Below the pieces are notes generated by a model. It was given only the letters and a program-made list of their open reading frames with translations, was not told the DNA's origin and ran no database searches. The position numbers and the translations under genes are program-made. A stretch of DNA of 64,000 nt from Halarcobacter sp. (GTDB lineage: Bacteria; Campylobacterota; Campylobacteria; Campylobacterales; Arcobacteraceae). Below, in pieces: positions 32,254 to 41,800 of this stretch; positions within the stretch are counted from its first letter, which is position 1, and each line of letters begins with the position of its first letter. Where the stretch lies: contig JAQYVX010000002.1 in assembly GCA_030145305.1 (NCBI GenBank), positions 1-64,000 on the forward strand, in the 5' to 3' direction.

Positions 32254-33153
32254 TTAAAGTAAATGTCCCATTTGCTCTTTTTTTATTTTTAAATAGTTTT
32301 CATTGTATTGATTAGTTTTTGTAATTGAGGGGGTTCTTTTTTTGATTTTAATGCCACAACTTTCAACAAATTGAATTTTCTTTGGGTTGTTTGTTATTAG
32401 TTTTAGTTCATCCAAGCCTAGATCTTCAAAAATATATTTTACTACTCTATAATCTCTTTCATCTGCTTTAAATCCAAGCTCAATATTTGCTTCTACTGTA
32501 TTAAAACCTTGATCTTGAAGATTGTAAGCATTGATTTTATTTACAAGTCCTATATTTCTACCTTCTTGCCTATGATAAATAACTAATCCACCCTCTTTTG
32601 CAATTAGTTCTAAAGCTAATACTAGTTGTTGATTACAGTCACATTTTAAACTACCTACGGAATCACCTGTTAAGCACTCAGAATGTATTCTTACATTTGG
32701 AATTTCTAATTCTTTAAAGTCTTTACTCATAATTGCAAGATGTTCTTGACAACCATCTTTATATGCCTTTATATCAAAATCTCCATATTTTGTAGGCAAA
32801 TTTGCTATTTTTGACTCTATTATATTAAGTTGATTATTTCCTAAGTATGATTTAAAAAAACAAGATTTTGCACCTGTATGACAAGCAGAGTTTCCTACTT
32901 GTTCTACAATAGCTAAAATTGTGTCATTATCACAATCAACTTTCAAATCAATTAGTTTTTGAATATGCCCACTGCTTTCACCTTTTTTCCAAATTCTATT
33001 TTTACTTCTTGAAAAGTAATGTACTATATTTGTTTCAACTGTAAGGTTTAATGCTTCTTGATTCATATAACCAAGCATTAAAACTTCGTTTGTCCCAAAT
33101 TCTTGTGTAACAACTGGAACTAATCCATTAGATTTTTTAAAATCAATATCCAT
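32254..33153 (-). CDS. Fusion: phosphoribosyl-AMP cyclohydrolase (HisI) + GTP cyclohydrolase II (RibA)
   Basis: A 299-residue protein. Residues about 1-108 are HisI: LMLGYMNQEAL, HYFSRSKNRIWKKGESSGH, DCDNDTILAIVEQ, and ACHTGAKSCFF with the zinc cysteines and Mg-binding aspartates. Residues about 115-299 are RibA: RIHSECLTGDSVGSLKCDCN with the three zinc cysteines, YHRQEGRNIGL, NTVEANIELGFKADERDY and LITNNPKK. HisI opens the adenine ring in histidine synthesis. RibA opens GTP in riboflavin synthesis. All main catalytic residues seem present. The combination is uncommon; RibA is usually alone or fused to RibB, HisI to HisE. A pair of dyads lies upstream and metal-homeostasis genes lie divergently, hinting at a metal-regulated paralogue. 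Confidence 0.88.
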   Translation of the reverse strand: MDIDFKKSNGLVPVVTQEFGTNEVLMLGYMNQEALNLTVETNIVHYFSRSKNRIWKKGESSGHIQKLIDLKVDCDNDTILAIVEQVGNSACHTGAKSCFFKSYLGNNQLNIIESKIANLPTKYGDFDIKAYKDGCQEHLAIMSKDFKELEIPNVRIHSECLTGDSVGSLKCDCNQQLVLALELIAKEGGLVIYHRQEGRNIGLVNKINAYNLQDQGFNTVEANIELGFKADERDYRVVKYIFEDLGLDELKLITNNPKKIQFVESCGIKIKKRTPSITKTNQYNENYLKIKKEQMGHLL

Positions 33154-33190
33154 TTTTTCTTCTTTTAAATTTATTTTATATTTTCAAGGT

Positions 33191-33255
33191 ATACGCAACT
33201 AAGTTCTAAATATGGATTTTAACAAATTAATATAAAATGCAACTTAGTCGCATAT
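33191..33255. promoter_or_regulatory. Two GCAACT-N-AGTYGC dyads arranged as an inverted repeat upstream of hisI-ribA
   Basis: Bases 33191-33205 and the reverse complement of 33241-33255 match at 13 of 15 positions. The second arm is itself a near-palindrome (GCAACTTAGTCGC). Two operator-like dyads about 45 bases apart in the hisI-ribA upstream region suggest control by a dimeric repressor. I cannot name the regulator. No FMN-riboswitch motifs were seen. Confidence 0.5.
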
Positions 33256-33379
33256 TTAAACGTTTTATAACTCAAAAAGCAGACATAGTTATTTAGGTTT
33301 AACATGATTATATAAATTAATTCCAATTATTAGTGACTTCAATAAATTATTTTTATATTAATAGTAAATTAATTTTTAT

Positions 33380-33405
33380 TATAATACTATACCCCCTTAT
33401 AGTAT
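33380..33405 (+). promoter_or_regulatory. CsoR/RcnR-type operator overlapping the -10 box of the repressor-exporter operon
   Basis: Arms ATACTATA and TATAGTAT (33384-33405) enclose CCCCCT, the C-tract dyad characteristic of CsoR/RcnR-family operators. A TATAAT box (33380-33385) overlaps its left end. It ends 14 bases before the repressor ATG, so binding would block transcription of both genes. Confidence 0.78.
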
Positions 33406-33419
33406 ATTAGGATTAAAAT

Positions 33420-33719
33420 ATGGCATATTGTTGTGATGTAGAAAGAAAAAAATTAACAAATAGAGTCGCTCGAATATCAGGGCAAATTAAATCAATAGAA
33501 AAGAAATTAAAAGATGAAGAGTATCATTTAGAAGAAGATCCATATGAAATGGTTAGGCAACTTACTGCTGTAAAAGGTGCCGTTAATGGAATGATTACTT
33601 CTTATATAGAGCACTTTGCAAAAGGACATTTTATAAATAAGATTCAAGAAGGTGATTCTGTACAAGCACAAGCAGAAGTTGATAACTTTTTAGAAATAAT
33701 TAAAGTATTTGGAAAGTAA
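33420..33719 (+). CDS. Metal-sensing repressor of the CsoR/RcnR/FrmR (DUF156) family
   Basis: A 99-residue all-helical repressor (VARISGQIKSIEKKL; YEMVRQLTAVKGAVNGMITS; then IEHFAKGHF). The R-x-x-G-Q-x-x-x-I-E start of helix 1 and the helix-2 block ending in the KGA(V/L)N motif are family hallmarks. An MAYCCDVERKK start adds a Cys-Cys that could join metal binding. Beside a CDF exporter with a C-tract operator, nickel, cobalt or zinc sensing is the best guess; the metal cannot be fixed from sequence. It is co-transcribed with the exporter gene, which begins one base after its stop. Confidence 0.9.
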   Translation: MAYCCDVERKKLTNRVARISGQIKSIEKKLKDEEYHLEEDPYEMVRQLTAVKGAVNGMITSYIEHFAKGHFINKIQEGDSVQAQAEVDNFLEIIKVFGK

Positions 33720-33720
33720 T

Positions 33721-34677
33721 ATGTATAGTTGTAAAATTGGATTAAATTCACATAAACCAAAAATAAAAGAACATTCCCACAAACATCATGATGAAGATAA
33801 TCACGACCACCATCACCATGACCATAGAACACAAGATAAGAAAGTTCTAAAAATCGCATTAGTAATCACTTTTATAACTATGATTGCTGAGTTTATTTTT
33901 GGTTTCTTATCAAATTCTCTTGCTCTTATATCTGATGCAATTCATATGTTTACACACTCCTTTGCACTTATTATTTCATTAATTGCTATAATTATTGCAA
34001 GTAAAAAAGCTCCAGCAGATAAAACTTTTGGATATTACAGAATTGAAGTATTAGCAGCATTTGTAAATGGTATCACCATCATTCTTTCTATATTTTGGAT
34101 TCTTTATGAAGCAGTTGAAAGATATTTTAATCCTTCAGAAATAGATTTAATGACAGCAGGAACCGTGGCCGTTATTGGATTAATAGTAAATATTATTACA
34201 GGTGTAATATTAATGCAAGGAGATAAAGAAAATATAAATCTAAAATCTGCATTCATACATATGTTAAGTGATGCTTTATCTTCAGTTGCAATTATTCTTG
34301 GATATATTCTAATCTATTATACTTCTTGGTATTTTATCGATATATTATTAGCTGTTTTGGTCTCTTTTGTTATAGGGAAATGGGCATATACAGTTTTAAA
34401 ACAATCAATAAATACTTTAATGGAAAGTTCTCCTATATCAATAGAAGAAGTAAAAAACTATATAGAAAAAAATCACTCTGAGATATTAGATATTCATGAT
34501 ATTCATATATGGGAGATTACTCAGGATATGTATAATATGACAGCACATATTTTAATTAACGAAAAAGATATTACAAACTATGCACAAATTTTACATGATG
34601 TAAACCATAGTTTAGAAGATAATTACTCTATAGTTCATACTACTTTGCAAATAGAAATAAATAATGATTTACATTGA
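33721..34677 (+). CDS. CDF-family metal cation exporter
   Basis: About 318 residues and six membrane helices. A cytoplasmic N-terminal histidine-rich stretch (EHSHKHHDEDNHDHHHHDH) precedes the first helix. Metal sites of the CDF family appear as SDAIHMFTHSFAL in helix 2 and HMLSDALSS in helix 5, and a C-terminal cytoplasmic domain (IHDIHIWEITQDMYNMTAHI) ends the protein. The second site's H-x-x-x-D is normal; in helix 2 the D-x-x-x-x-x-T/H variation affects metal choice. It should export divalent metal in exchange for protons. I chose the ATG at 33721; an in-frame TTG 12 bases earlier overlaps the repressor gene. Confidence 0.92.
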   Translation: MYSCKIGLNSHKPKIKEHSHKHHDEDNHDHHHHDHRTQDKKVLKIALVITFITMIAEFIFGFLSNSLALISDAIHMFTHSFALIISLIAIIIASKKAPADKTFGYYRIEVLAAFVNGITIILSIFWILYEAVERYFNPSEIDLMTAGTVAVIGLIVNIITGVILMQGDKENINLKSAFIHMLSDALSSVAIILGYILIYYTSWYFIDILLAVLVSFVIGKWAYTVLKQSINTLMESSPISIEEVKNYIEKNHSEILDIHDIHIWEITQDMYNMTAHILINEKDITNYAQILHDVNHSLEDNYSIVHTTLQIEINNDLH

Positions 34678-34764
34678 TGATTTAGCTATTTTAAGGAAGG
34701 ACATTTTTTTAAAATAATATTAGAATTTAAGATTTTATTAGAAGTTTTAATATAATAAAATAGT

Positions 34765-34840
34765 TGGCGACCCCAGAATGATTCGAACATTCGTCTTCAG
34801 GAGGAAATCCTGACGTCCTTGGCCACTAGACGACGGGGTC
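34765..34840 (-). tRNA. tRNA-Glu (UUC anticodon)
   Basis: 76 bases on the reverse strand. The acceptor stem GACCCCG pairs with TGGGGTC, followed by G and an encoded CCA. The anticodon stem TCAGG/CCTGA holds the loop ATTTCCT with anticodon TTC, and the T arm contains GTTCGAATC. All arms fold normally. No integrase or repeat abuts its 3' end, so I see no sign that it serves as an attachment site. Confidence 0.96.
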
Positions 34841-34895
34841 AAATTAAGAATAAGAGTATATATAAAAGTAGTTTGATTTTATCTTAAGAATTAAT

Positions 34896-35840
34896 TTATC
34901 TTAAATTATTTAACTCTAAAAAATTTGAAGAACGCTTATGTCCTAAAGATTCTGCTTTTTTCATCCACTCTATAGCTTTTACTTCGCTTTTAGCTACCCC
35001 TAAGCCCTTGAAATAAAAAAAACCAAGATAGTACATTGCTTTTGTATTATTTGTCTTAGAAGCTTCCATATACAAATCAAAGGCTTTTTTATAGTCAACA
35101 TTTACTACATTTCCTTCTCTGTAAATATCTGCTAGTTTTATTTGGGCTAGGACATTTTTGGCATTTGAAGATTTTTCAAATAGTGCTATTGCAGTTTCAT
35201 AGTTAATTTTTACGCCATCTCCTGATAAATATATAAGCCCAAGATTGTATTGAGCGATAGGATTATTGGCATTGGCTGATTTTTTATACCAATAAAGTGC
35301 TTTTTTTAAATCTTTTTTTATTCCTTTTCCAAAGTAGTACATTGAGCCTAGATTATTTTGAGCCATAATCACGCCTTGTTCAGCAGCTTTTTTGTACCAA
35401 GAAAAAGATTTTAGCAAATTTTCTCTATTTGTACTTTTTTCATATATCATTGCAATATTCAATTGAGCTAAGGCATAACCTTGTTTTGCTGATTCTTCAT
35501 AATAATATTTTGCTTTTTCTAAATCTTTTTTGACTGTTTCACCCATATAATACATATATGCTAAGTTATTCAAAGCTTGCATATTTCTACTATTTGCAGC
35601 TTGTTCATACCAAAAAAAAGCAAGCTTTTTATTAACTTGTGTTCCTAAGCCTTTGTAATTCATAAGTCCTAAGTTATATTGAGCACTTACATTATCATCT
35701 AGTGCTAATAATGTAAATTGCTCTAAAGCAGTACTATAATTTTTATTTTTTAGATTTAAACTTGCCTCTTCTAGGCTTGAAGCATTTACGTTAGATATAT
35801 AAATAGTAGTAAAAAAAAGTAGGTATATAAATTTTTTCAT
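34896..35840 (-). CDS. Periplasmic Sel1-repeat protein
   Basis: 314 residues: a signal peptide (about 1-20, ending SNVNA) and then about seven Sel1-like repeats of 36 residues (A-x-x-x-L-x-x-x-Y-x-x-G-x-G-V-x-x-D-x-x-K-A-x-x-x-Y-x-K-A-A). Examples are AQYNLGLMNYKGLGTQVNKK and AQNNLGSMYYFGKGIKKDLK. Such solenoids scaffold protein-protein contacts and are common in Campylobacterota as exported proteins. It is the last gene of the adhesin run, 8 bases after the lipoprotein gene, and probably shares its operon. Partner unknown. Confidence 0.88.
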   Translation of the reverse strand: MKKFIYLLFFTTIYISNVNASSLEEASLNLKNKNYSTALEQFTLLALDDNVSAQYNLGLMNYKGLGTQVNKKLAFFWYEQAANSRNMQALNNLAYMYYMGETVKKDLEKAKYYYEESAKQGYALAQLNIAMIYEKSTNRENLLKSFSWYKKAAEQGVIMAQNNLGSMYYFGKGIKKDLKKALYWYKKSANANNPIAQYNLGLIYLSGDGVKINYETAIALFEKSSNAKNVLAQIKLADIYREGNVVNVDYKKAFDLYMEASKTNNTKAMYYLGFFYFKGLGVAKSEVKAIEWMKKAESLGHKRSSNFLELNNLR

Positions 35841-35848
35841 GTTTACTC

Positions 35849-36667
35849 CTATTCTTTCTCTTTATTTAATTGCTCATCTTTTATATCATTTTTTATTTCA
35901 ATTAATGTTCTATCAATATTCGAATTTACTTTACTATTAAGTTCTTGAATTTCTTTATCTAAAGCCTCATCAGATATTTTTTCTTCACTTGTTTGATTAT
36001 CAATTAAATCTTCTTTTCCTAAAATATCATTTGTTGTTTCATCTAATGCAAAATCTATATCTTCATTTAAAATATCATCACTAATTTCATTTAAGTCTTG
36101 GCTTTCTCTTCTATTTTTAATTAATATATTTTTTACTATATCATCTTTTGTAGCAGCAGAATTATTATACATATCCAAGCCATCACAAAGAGTACCTCTT
36201 ATATTTCTTATAGTATCACAAGAAATCCATTTATCATTTATTCCTAATAGATAATCAAGTCTTCTCCAAAAAAGTTCATGGCTATATTTACTTAAATATT
36301 CCTTGTCTTCTTCATCAAAATCTGTGATTCTTACTAATTCTAGTTTTGCAAAAGAAGTATTGTCTTTTTCATTAATGCTTAAATTCCATCTATCTTCATG
36401 AGTTACAGGATATAAGAAGAAGTGGGACATTTTTGTTTTTGAAACTTCAAGATGGTCTCTATATGAATCAATTCTAAACTTTCTTTTATCGGCTAATAAA
36501 AAGACTTTTTTTGCTGCTTCAAAGATAGCATCTTTTGAGATTTCTTTATATTCTCTTGTTGTAAAATATTCATTTTTTTTACTCTGTTCATTTACTTTTG
36601 TATCAAGATTCTTAACTGAACAACCTGCAAAAAGTATTATAAAAACTAAATAAATAAATTTGTACAT
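35849..36667 (-). CDS. Lipoprotein of unknown function in the adhesin locus
   Basis: About 272 residues. MYKFIYLVFIILFAGCSVKN is a lipoprotein signal with lipobox FAGC. The ATG at 36667 has AGGA 6 bases upstream and starts 7 bases after the LapD-like gene; a longer frame to 36700 would overlap that gene and hide the lipobox, so I reject it. The folded part (about 30-160) has DHLEVSKTKMSHFFLYPVTH and CDTIRNIRGTLCD with two cysteines that could pair. The tail is acidic and probably disordered. I recognise no family. Its position suggests a role in the LapD/TolC assembly. Confidence 0.75.
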   Translation of the reverse strand: MYKFIYLVFIILFAGCSVKNLDTKVNEQSKKNEYFTTREYKEISKDAIFEAAKKVFLLADKRKFRIDSYRDHLEVSKTKMSHFFLYPVTHEDRWNLSINEKDNTSFAKLELVRITDFDEEDKEYLSKYSHELFWRRLDYLLGINDKWISCDTIRNIRGTLCDGLDMYNNSAATKDDIVKNILIKNRRESQDLNEISDDILNEDIDFALDETTNDILGKEDLIDNQTSEEKISDEALDKEIQELNSKVNSNIDRTLIEIKNDIKDEQLNKEKE

Positions 36668-36674
36668 TTCTATC

Positions 36675-38855
36675 CTATCGACTTGTGGCATAAGTGCCAA
36701 GTCTTTCTAAAAAATCATAATCAGTTTGAAGGTTTACACTATCTGTGATAATATTTATATTATTTAATTCTCCAAAAATGATTATATTTTTAACTTTATG
36801 TTTTTTCACAATATCATTTGTAAAGTTATTTGTATAATCTTTATTAATTCTAATATAATCTAAATTTAAATCTTCTAATTGATTTAATGGATACTCATCA
36901 GTTTTATATCTCTTAAGAAGAATTTTTGCACCTATTTTATGAACTTCTTTTATAAATTCTACAAAAATCTCTTTATGTAAATAAGCACTATATGAAGTTA
37001 TACTAAATACTATATTTTTAGTTATTTTTTCATTTTCACTAAATGTATTTTCTAACCAAGTTATAAACTCTTCATTTTCAAGAGAATTTATAGAAAGATT
37101 TATAGCTATTTCATGCGTAATTTCTTTTTCTTTTATATAATTTATTGCTTTTAGAATTACTTCTTTATCAAATTGATCCGCAATTTTTAATTTTTGTGCA
37201 ACTGAAACAAAAGAACCAATTGAAAGTTTTTTACCTTCATGGTCATACAATTGAGGTGAAAGTTCATTCATAGCTAAAACTTCAGGATCGTCAAATAAGA
37301 AAGAATCTAATACAAAGTCGATTTCAAAATTAGCATTGTTTATAACTTCAATTACATTATTATCAATTAAAGAATAGTTCTTTTCAATATCTTTTTCACC
37401 AATAATATAATAAGTATTTATTCCTTTTTCTTTAGATACTTCGTAAGCATTAGTTAAAGAGTCTAAAACCGTATCTAAACTACCATATAAATCAAAAACT
37501 GTTCCACCAATATGAATTAGATCATCAGGAACATCATAAATAAATGGCATTCTATCACTTATTTCTTCAATAATTTCTTCACACATTTGCTGTGCTTGTT
37601 CAAGATTAATATTTCTTGCAATTATTGCAAACTCTGAACCATAAAATCTATACATTTTCATATCAGTTTTACTAATTTTAAATATCACATTTTTTATAAT
37701 ATTAGAGTAAGATTCTATAAAACTATTTATATATTCTGAATCATGATTTTCAGTTATTTGAGATAGTTTATCAATTTTAATAGTAAAAACATAAGCATTT
37801 ATGGAAGAAATAAACATACTTTTAATATCAAAATCAAAGATACTTCTATTTGGAAGTCCTGTTAAACTATCAGTATAATTTTTTTCCTCTATAGACTCTT
37901 TATTTGCATTAATTTCATTTCGTAAAGCTGCCATTTTTGAAGATACTTTTGAAACTTTTTTTGTAAGTTCTTTAATCTCTTTTGTTCCCTCAAATTGTCC
38001 TTTATCTAAGACTGTAAATTTATCTTCAAGAATATCATCTAAATATTTATTTATATACGTAACAGGATTTGTAACATATTTTTTAAATATAAATTTATGA
38101 TAAAAGCCTAAAATAAATAATAAGGGTAAATAAATGACTAAATCAAAGATAATAATATTTACAAGAAAAGATTGTAACTCACTTTTTATTTTATTACTAT
38201 TTAATTTATAAGAGATAACAGCTACATTGACATTATCAATCTTTACCTCGTGTAGTTTATTCGAGGTATCAATTGTAATCAAAGAGCTAAACCACGAAGA
38301 GAATTCATTTTTATCATCTCTTTTTAGATTTATATTTGAGAAGTCTAGTTTTGTAATAAAGTTTGTAATTTCATTTTTTTTATAAACTTGGTATCTGATA
38401 TTTATAGGTTGTTCTTTATTATAACTTCGTGTTGCTACAAATTGATATAAAGAACTTTTCTCTAATCTTTTAATAAATCCATATCTTGCATCAACAACTA
38501 TTTCAGCTATATCCCAAGACTTATCATCAAAGTTAGGAGTTGCATTTATTAAGCTCTCTTTGTTAAATATAAATTTACTATATTCAATTTTAATTTCATC
38601 AAATAGTGTTGTTTCTAATACTTTTTTAATTTCTTTTTTAATTATTGTTTTATTAAAATCTAGAATGTTATTATTAACTTTTGAATTTAGATAATTTATA
38701 TTTAATTCATAATTGTTTTTAGCTTGAATTAATACTTTTTCTTTATAACTTGTAAAATAAAAATAACTTGTAAATAGCAATGTTATAAAAAGAAAAACCA
38801 ATAATATTGTATTGTTTTTAGAGCTGCTATCTGTAAATCTATTTAATCTTTTCAT
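36675..38855 (-). CDS. LapD-like c-di-GMP receptor: periplasmic domain - HAMP - degenerate GGDEF - degenerate EAL
   Basis: 726 residues. A membrane helix (about 17-35), a periplasmic domain (about 40-220) of the LapD_MoxY_N kind, a second helix (about 228-250), then a HAMP-like stretch. The GGDEF domain keeps LTGLPNRSIFD but its active site is YGSEF, and the EAL motif is replaced near NELSPQLYDHEG, so neither synthesis nor hydrolysis of c-di-GMP is expected. This is the LapD design: binding c-di-GMP in the EAL domain makes the periplasmic part hold the LapG protease and so keep an adhesin on the cell. Its ATG overlaps the TolC-like gene stop (ATGA). No LapG gene is in the window. Confidence 0.85.
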   Translation of the reverse strand: MKRLNRFTDSSSKNNTILLVFLFITLLFTSYFYFTSYKEKVLIQAKNNYELNINYLNSKVNNNILDFNKTIIKKEIKKVLETTLFDEIKIEYSKFIFNKESLINATPNFDDKSWDIAEIVVDARYGFIKRLEKSSLYQFVATRSYNKEQPINIRYQVYKKNEITNFITKLDFSNINLKRDDKNEFSSWFSSLITIDTSNKLHEVKIDNVNVAVISYKLNSNKIKSELQSFLVNIIIFDLVIYLPLLFILGFYHKFIFKKYVTNPVTYINKYLDDILEDKFTVLDKGQFEGTKEIKELTKKVSKVSSKMAALRNEINANKESIEEKNYTDSLTGLPNRSIFDFDIKSMFISSINAYVFTIKIDKLSQITENHDSEYINSFIESYSNIIKNVIFKISKTDMKMYRFYGSEFAIIARNINLEQAQQMCEEIIEEISDRMPFIYDVPDDLIHIGGTVFDLYGSLDTVLDSLTNAYEVSKEKGINTYYIIGEKDIEKNYSLIDNNVIEVINNANFEIDFVLDSFLFDDPEVLAMNELSPQLYDHEGKKLSIGSFVSVAQKLKIADQFDKEVILKAINYIKEKEITHEIAINLSINSLENEEFITWLENTFSENEKITKNIVFSITSYSAYLHKEIFVEFIKEVHKIGAKILLKRYKTDEYPLNQLEDLNLDYIRINKDYTNNFTNDIVKKHKVKNIIIFGELNNINIITDSVNLQTDYDFLERLGTYATSR

Positions 38856-41800
38856 CTAACACTTCCAATTTTTTCAACAAGAGGTTTTGATTCATATATC
38901 AAAGGATGGAGTGTCTCTGTTTTAGCCCTAGCTTCTGCTTTAGTATTAAAGATTCCATAATAAATTGTACTTTTATTAGCATTTTTTTCTATTAAAACAT
39001 AATTTGGATCTAATCCAAATCTGTGAGTGTACCATTTGACTTTATTACTATCTATTGTAATTAGTTTTAAAGTATAGTTATTTTTTGAAGTTGTATCAAA
39101 TTTCTTTTTAAAGTTTTTTAATCTTGTTGCGTAAGGAATTTCCACTTTTTTAGGAGTATCTTTTAATCCATTAGCAAAATCAATTTCTTCTATTTCTTTA
39201 TTAGAAAAAGTCATTTTTGTAGGGTTTTTTTCTATTTTTAATTCTGTAAGTCTTTTTTCTTCTGCTAGTCTTTTCTCTTCTACTATTTTTGCAAGTCTTA
39301 AATCTTCTTGTTTTTTTAATTCTGTTAATCTTTTTTCTTCTGATAATCTAACTTTTTCTAGTCTTTTCTCTTCTACTAGTTTTGCAAGTCTTAGCTCTTC
39401 TTGTTTTTTTAATTCAGCTAATTTTTTCTCTTCTGATAATTTTAATTCTGATTTCTTTTGAGCCTCTAATCTAACTTTTTCTAGTCTTTTCTCTTCTGCT
39501 AGTTTTGCAAGTCTTAGCTCTTCTTGTTTTTTTAATTCAGCTAATTTTTTCTCTTCTGCTAGTTTTGCTTCTACTTTTGCTTTCTCTTCTTTTATAAGTC
39601 TTAGCTCTTCTTCTCTTTTTAATTCAGCTAATTTTTTCTCTTCTGATAATTTTAATTCTTTTTTCTTTTGAGCCTCTAATCTAGCTTTCTCTTCTTTTAT
39701 AAGTCTAGCTTTTTCTAGTCTTTTATCTTCTGCAATTTTTGCAAGTTTTAGCTCTTCTTCTCTTTTTAATTCAGCTAATTTTTTCTCTTCTGATAATTTT
39801 AATTCTTTTTTCTTTTGAGCCTCTAATCTAACTTTTTCTAGTCTTTTTTCTTCTGCAATTTTTGCAAGTTTTAGCTCTTCTTGTTTTTTTAATTCAGTTA
39901 ATCTTTTTTCTTCTGATAATCTAACTTTTTCTAGTCTTTTCTCTTCTGCTACTTCTTCTTTTATTTTATCTATGTTCTTATTTTTAGGTAAAATACTTTC
40001 TAATTCATTTTTTATCTCTTTTAATACTTTTTTCTTATCTTTGTCTATATCATCTAAACTTGGTCTTTTTGTTATTGTCAGAATTTCTTCATTTTCTATA
40101 TTTTTTAATTTTAATTTTTCTTCTTTGATTTTTTCACTTTTGATTTTTTGATTTTTAATCTTTTCATTTTTTGTTGGTATTTTTATCAAATCTTTTTTTG
40201 ATACATTTATATATTCATACTCAACTGGCACGACTTTTTTTGTGTTTAAATCAAGATTATTATTAAATTGTCTTTTAATAGATGATATTTTTTCAACAAT
40301 AGGAAAGATATTAGCATTTTCAATAATAAAACTATTTACTTTTTCTTCTAAATCTTTATTATAATCCTTATAAATTCCAAAAACTAGTTTTATAAGCTGA
40401 CCATTATCTCCATATTTAAAGAAAAAAGACTCTTCATAAATATCATTTTTTATAATAAAAGCTTCTACACTATCAATATTTGTGAAAGAAGATATATTAA
40501 TAGTATATGCACTATCTTTTGAATTTAAAAACTTGTTTTTAAACTCTAAATTTGTTTCAAACTCTTCTTTTTTTATTGCTTGTCTAATTTTTTCTACTAT
40601 TTTAATTTTTGGTTTAGTTTTTTTAACTTCTATTTTTAAACCATCAAGATATTTATTATATAAAACTTTTATATCTTTTACTTTTCTAATTTCATATTTT
40701 TTATTTAGCTTTTTTGCCTCTAAAGCTTCTAAATAAGCTTTAGCTTCTAAAATAGTTTTAAAGTTATTATGTGCAATTCTTGTTTCAATATTATATAGTT
40801 TTACAACATCATATGAAAATGAATTTGTATCAAAATTATTCTCTTTTATAAAGTCAAATGAATCATAAATATTTCCAAAAGAAGAAATTTCAATCATATA
40901 GCTATCATCATCAAAATTTAAAAAGTCTTCTTGAAATTTTTTAATATTATCATTAATTGAAGGTTCAGGAAGAGGAATATCTTTTATTATTTTTTCTTTT
41001 TCTTCCAATAAGTTTTTTTCAACTTCTTCTTTTTTGATTTTTTTGCCTGTATTTAAATCTAAATCAATACTATCGCCATCTTTTGGCAAGATTACTCTTT
41101 TGTAATCACTACTGCTAAAATCAATAAATCTTGAATTTTCTGGGTCTACATCAAAAAATGATGATAAATCTCCTGTTAACTCTAAGATATTAAAAAAGTC
41201 TGTTATATTACTTTTCTCATAATTTACAAGCTCTGTTTCTGCTGCATTTAATTGTCTTTGCCCTTGTAACAAAGTATTTAAATCCTGTTCTCCAAGCTTA
41301 AATGTATCCCAATAAGAACTAACCATTTTTCTAGATGCTTTTATTTCTGCAATTGTACTATCTAATGCTTGAGAAACTGAGCTTATTGAAGTATAAATCT
41401 TCGATAAATTCCATTTTAACTTTCTTTTTTCTTCAGATAATTTATAGTTTAAATCCCGTATTTTACTATTTGATTCAAGAACTTTATTTTTATCTCTTCC
41501 ACCATTGAATATATTATATGAGAGTTTTATTTTTCCATTTAAATCAGATTCTTCTTCATCTAAATCTTCTGCTGCAGTACTTTTTTTATATGAAAGTTCA
41601 AAATCAACTTTTGGCCTAAATTTTGCCTTTGCTCTTTTTTGAATAAATTTTTCATCTTCTATTGATTTGTAATAATTTATTAAATCTTTGTTATTTTCCA
41701 AAGCTCTTTTATAGAGTTCATCAAAATTGCTTACATCTACATCAAAATTTCTTTCATAGGGTAATGTTTTTTCAAAATTTACTCCAACTATATATTCATA

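Noticed and set aside
33154-33419. FMN riboswitch upstream of the RibA-containing gene
   Set aside because: I searched by eye for the conserved RFN blocks and saw none; only paired dyads are present.
34765-34840. tRNA-Glu as an integration site for a genomic island
   Set aside because: No integrase gene and no direct repeat of the tRNA 3' end are visible in the window.
39235-39955. Regular short DNA repeats that could suggest a CRISPR array
   Set aside because: The repeats are in frame within the TolC-like gene, lack unique equal-length spacers and code a continuous charged helix.
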